Assembly (NCBI GenBank): GCA_964628465.1
Contig: CAZVOA010000004.1
Span: 124,001 to 188,000, forward strand
Origin: JAFGPS01 sp964628465
Lineage (GTDB): Bacteria; Planctomycetota; Phycisphaerae; Sedimentisphaerales; Anaerobacaceae
Direction of reading: 5' to 3'
Length of the DNA stretch: 64,000 bases
The position numbers were made by a program, and so were the translations under genes. Under the pieces are notes generated by a model. That model worked only from the letters and a program-made list of their open reading frames with translations. It searched no databases and was not told the DNA's origin. This document shows positions 62,158 to 64,000 of the stretch, piece by piece; positions within the stretch are counted from its first letter, which is position 1, and the number at the start of each line of letters is the position of its first letter.

Positions 62158-63381
62158 TTATTCTTTCTCCTTTGCAGCATTAAACTCTTCAAATGTTTTT
62201 TTCCAGTCGATACTCGAATATTCTCTTTGGATGGCTTCAAAGAAACCATCTTCACACAATGTCTCATAGGTAACGTCTCGGAATTGGATATCCAACCGCA
62301 TGTCCGTTATTACATCTTCTGGCTTTGGAAACTTTCTGTTTAATTCTTCTTTCAGCCAGTACCGAACATCATCCTTAGTTGGATTGGTATAGAGAAGACC
62401 TGCACGAAGTGCATCAGGAGGATCTTTTTCAAATAGAGGAAGATAATATTCAACAACTTGATTCTTTGATTCCTCAAGGTGTTGTTCTATTTCATCTTTG
62501 ACTTTTTCCCTGTAATCTTCAAGACATTCTTGAAATTCTTTAATTCTTTTATCGAAAAGTGGCCTGACTGATTTTAATATAACTCTTCCCCAGGGTTTTC
62601 CAAGCGATTTGGTCAAGTTATCGCGTATCTGATTCAGATCATCCTCCAGTTTTTTTGAGGATACAGCACTGCTTTTCTCTATTAAATCAAATGTCGTTTG
62701 GAGTCTATCTTCAATATCTTTAGCTTGCAATTTTTGAATAGATTTCGGAATTTTCACTCGTTTCCGCTGAATTGAACATCCCTTCAGACTGATCTCAACA
62801 TATTGCATATAAGGTTGAAACACTCTAACCTGACGAGCAATATCGAATGGAACTGGTGGTGCAATTTTAAGAGAATCATTTGTCTTTTGTAATACTGTAT
62901 CTGTTACAGGTTCATTGCCAATTTCAATATTCTTTTCAGCTAAAGCTTGTGGACTATCCCCCTCCGGTACAAGGCTTGACAGAATTCTATCAATATCATT
63001 CCCTGTAATTTCAATAGCATTGGGAGTCTCATCACTGTGTACTTCGGGCTGGACGTATTTAGCAACCAGAGAGAACACCCAGGCTCTCTCATCGCAAATA
63101 AATATCCCTATCCGTAAACCAGGAGCTTGTCGAACATTCAATCCAGCCTCAATTATTCTGCTAACTGCTTCAAAATCACCATACCCCAAGCGAAAAACTT
63201 CTTCGTCACAATCAAGCACTATAGTTATGTTTTCTTTTCCTAATAACTGAGCCGCTTCAACAATCGAATCGGCAACTTTGTTGAATATAGCAGGAGCAGC
63301 CAAAACAACTCTATCCTGAGCACCCTTAATAATATGTATTATTTTATCGCTTGATATTGATGTAAAAACGTGATTTTGCAT
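62158..63381 (-). CDS. PLD-like protein with a degenerate catalytic motif and a long helical C terminus
   Basis: 407 residues. The N-terminal 120 residues have the alternating alpha/beta pattern of a phospholipase D/nuclease fold (KIIHIIKGAQDRVVLAAPAIFNKV; IVLDCDEEVFRLGYGDFEAV; GLRIGIFICDERAWVFS). The HxKxxxxD motif would fall at the last segment but reads RxGxxxxD, so a canonical PLD active site is absent. Residues about 205-330 are helical/coiled coil, and the tail is rich in charged residues. I do not recognise the family. First complete gene of the run seen in the window. Confidence 0.55.
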   Translation of the reverse strand: MQNHVFTSISSDKIIHIIKGAQDRVVLAAPAIFNKVADSIVEAAQLLGKENITIVLDCDEEVFRLGYGDFEAVSRIIEAGLNVRQAPGLRIGIFICDERAWVFSLVAKYVQPEVHSDETPNAIEITGNDIDRILSSLVPEGDSPQALAEKNIEIGNEPVTDTVLQKTNDSLKIAPPVPFDIARQVRVFQPYMQYVEISLKGCSIQRKRVKIPKSIQKLQAKDIEDRLQTTFDLIEKSSAVSSKKLEDDLNQIRDNLTKSLGKPWGRVILKSVRPLFDKRIKEFQECLEDYREKVKDEIEQHLEESKNQVVEYYLPLFEKDPPDALRAGLLYTNPTKDDVRYWLKEELNRKFPKPEDVITDMRLDIQFRDVTYETLCEDGFFEAIQREYSSIDWKKTFEEFNAAKEKE

Positions 63382-63408
63382 AATCGATTTTCTATAATAT
63401 TGTTTTTA

Positions 63409-63999
63409 TTAACTGATTTCTTTGAATTTTTTGTGCCACGAATCACCAGCTTTTATACAAATTCCATCTGGTTTATAATTAGCCTCTTTCAATTCACTTG
63501 CTGCTTCAATAGCTGCTTTGTGTGCAAGGTCCCACTTGCCATGAAAAAGTAATTTAGCCACTATGGGATGCACACCGATACTGATGTCTAAGTTTTCAAT
63601 TGGTACTAATAATTTAATCTGATGCTGTATCTTATCAAAGTAACCTTTGTTCATTGCTAAGAAGCCAATGATAGGCGCATAATAGTGACGCCATATATCA
63701 TCTCCTAAAAATATTTTAATAGTTTTGCCTTTTTCAGGAAGAGGATCACGCCAATAAAAGTTAAGGATATCATTTTTAAAATAAGTTATTGAACCAATAT
63801 GAAGCTTACATGGAATCCCATCTACACTTACTATACGTTGAGCTTGTTCTTTGGCTTTGTTTTTGACTGTTGCATTTGGTTTACTTAGTCGCCCTTTACA
63901 TTCAAAAGCATGCCACCTTCCTGTTCCTTCTTCCATTCCAATAAGGTCAGGACGAGATCGGGAAGTTAGTTCTGCTTTTAATTGTTGACCAAACACATC
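63409..63999 (-). CDS. PD-(D/E)XK-like protein, 5' end beyond the window
   Basis: The frame is still open at the right edge; the GTG at 63996 need not be the start. Visible residues include SRSRPDLIGMEEGTGRWHAFECKGRLSKPNA, with Asp and Glu-Cys-Lys at PD-(D/E)XK spacing, close to the N terminus of what is seen. The rest (about 100-195) is a mixed alpha/beta domain not recognised. Twenty-seven bp upstream of the PLD-like gene on the same strand. Confidence 0.55.
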   Translation of the reverse strand, partial: DVFGQQLKAELTSRSRPDLIGMEEGTGRWHAFECKGRLSKPNATVKNKAKEQAQRIVSVDGIPCKLHIGSITYFKNDILNFYWRDPLPEKGKTIKIFLGDDIWRHYYAPIIGFLAMNKGYFDKIQHQIKLLVPIENLDISIGVHPIVAKLLFHGKWDLAHKAAIEAASELKEANYKPDGICIKAGDSWHKKFKEIS

Positions 64000-64000
64000 T

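Larger units (their letters stand above)
51150..64000. mobile_element. Genomic island integrated at tRNA-Phe, continuing past the right edge
   Basis: The left border is the tRNA-Phe 3' fragment. Everything rightward is accessory: HEAT-like proteins, an exonuclease, secreted proteins, a Gabija-like pair and several nuclease-like genes, almost all on the minus strand. The integrase and the second attachment copy are not in the window and would be expected beyond 64 kb. Island identity is inferred from the tRNA remnant and gene content. Confidence 0.7.

Noticed and set aside
1..64000. CRISPR array, rRNA genes, transposase or integrase genes
   Set aside because: Looked for and not seen anywhere in the window.

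Overview
The window looks like a chromosomal segment of an anaerobic, low-to-mid GC bacterium. I place it most probably in the Planctomycetota, class Phycisphaerae, with moderate confidence. Supporting clues are a dockerin-like lipoprotein, an H-X9-DG-like protein and a phycisphaeral style of small secreted low-complexity proteins. The clostridial-type nitrogenase and trimeric [FeFe] hydrogenase fit a strict anaerobe but are also found in other phyla. The placement rests on gene content alone.

Layout. (1) 1-11.5 kb: an RND efflux pair (first gene cut by the window edge), a ChrA-type transporter, CorA, phosphomannomutase, a membrane phosphoesterase, MntP, a DUF362 ferredoxin protein and an XRE-S24 regulator. 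A short decayed copy of the RND 3' end lies at about 5.25 kb. (2) 11.8-14.7 kb: three secreted low-complexity proteins with no family I recognise, with an internal terminator and a structured leader. (3) 15.3-20.9 kb: a leftward housekeeping run pheA-tpiA-secG-yicC-gmk-rpoZ-coaC-coaB, with CoaC and CoaB as separate proteins. (4) 21.0-24.9 kb: an alkyltransferase, a DUF2975/HTH pair with its own operator-like promoter, two zinc-ribbon membrane proteins and a GYD-domain protein. (5) 25.2-39.7 kb: nitrogen fixation and molybdate uptake: nifA, a sigma-54 promoter, nifH-nifI1-nifI2-nifD-nifK-nifE-nifN-nifB, a thioredoxin-like [2Fe-2S] ferredoxin, molbindin, modA-modB-modC and a glutamine amidotransferase. 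(6) 39.7-42.5 kb: a superfamily 2 helicase that carries two transmembrane helices. (7) 42.7-50.7 kb: the leftward rex-hydC-hydB-hydA operon, followed by a hydrogenase-like PAS sensor and a SpoIIE/PP2C phosphatase. (8) 51.15 kb to the right edge: a genomic island. It opens with a truncated tRNA-Phe 3' end and a cluster of 11-bp-spaced direct repeats, and continues as an accessory region rich in nucleases.

How the genes work together. The nif and mod genes supply and post-translationally control a molybdenum nitrogenase under NifA/sigma-54. The hydrogenase complex would balance NADH and reduced ferredoxin against H2 under Rex control, with the PAS hydrogenase-like sensor and phosphatase probably reporting H2 or redox state. 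In the island, an OLD-family nuclease gene and a UvrD-like helicase gene overlap in the arrangement of the Gabija anti-phage system. They sit at the 3' end of a tight run that also encodes two PD-(D/E)XK-like proteins, a PLD-like protein with a degenerate catalytic motif, and three small unknown proteins. That run is my best candidate for something undescribed. No integrase and no CRISPR array are visible in the window.
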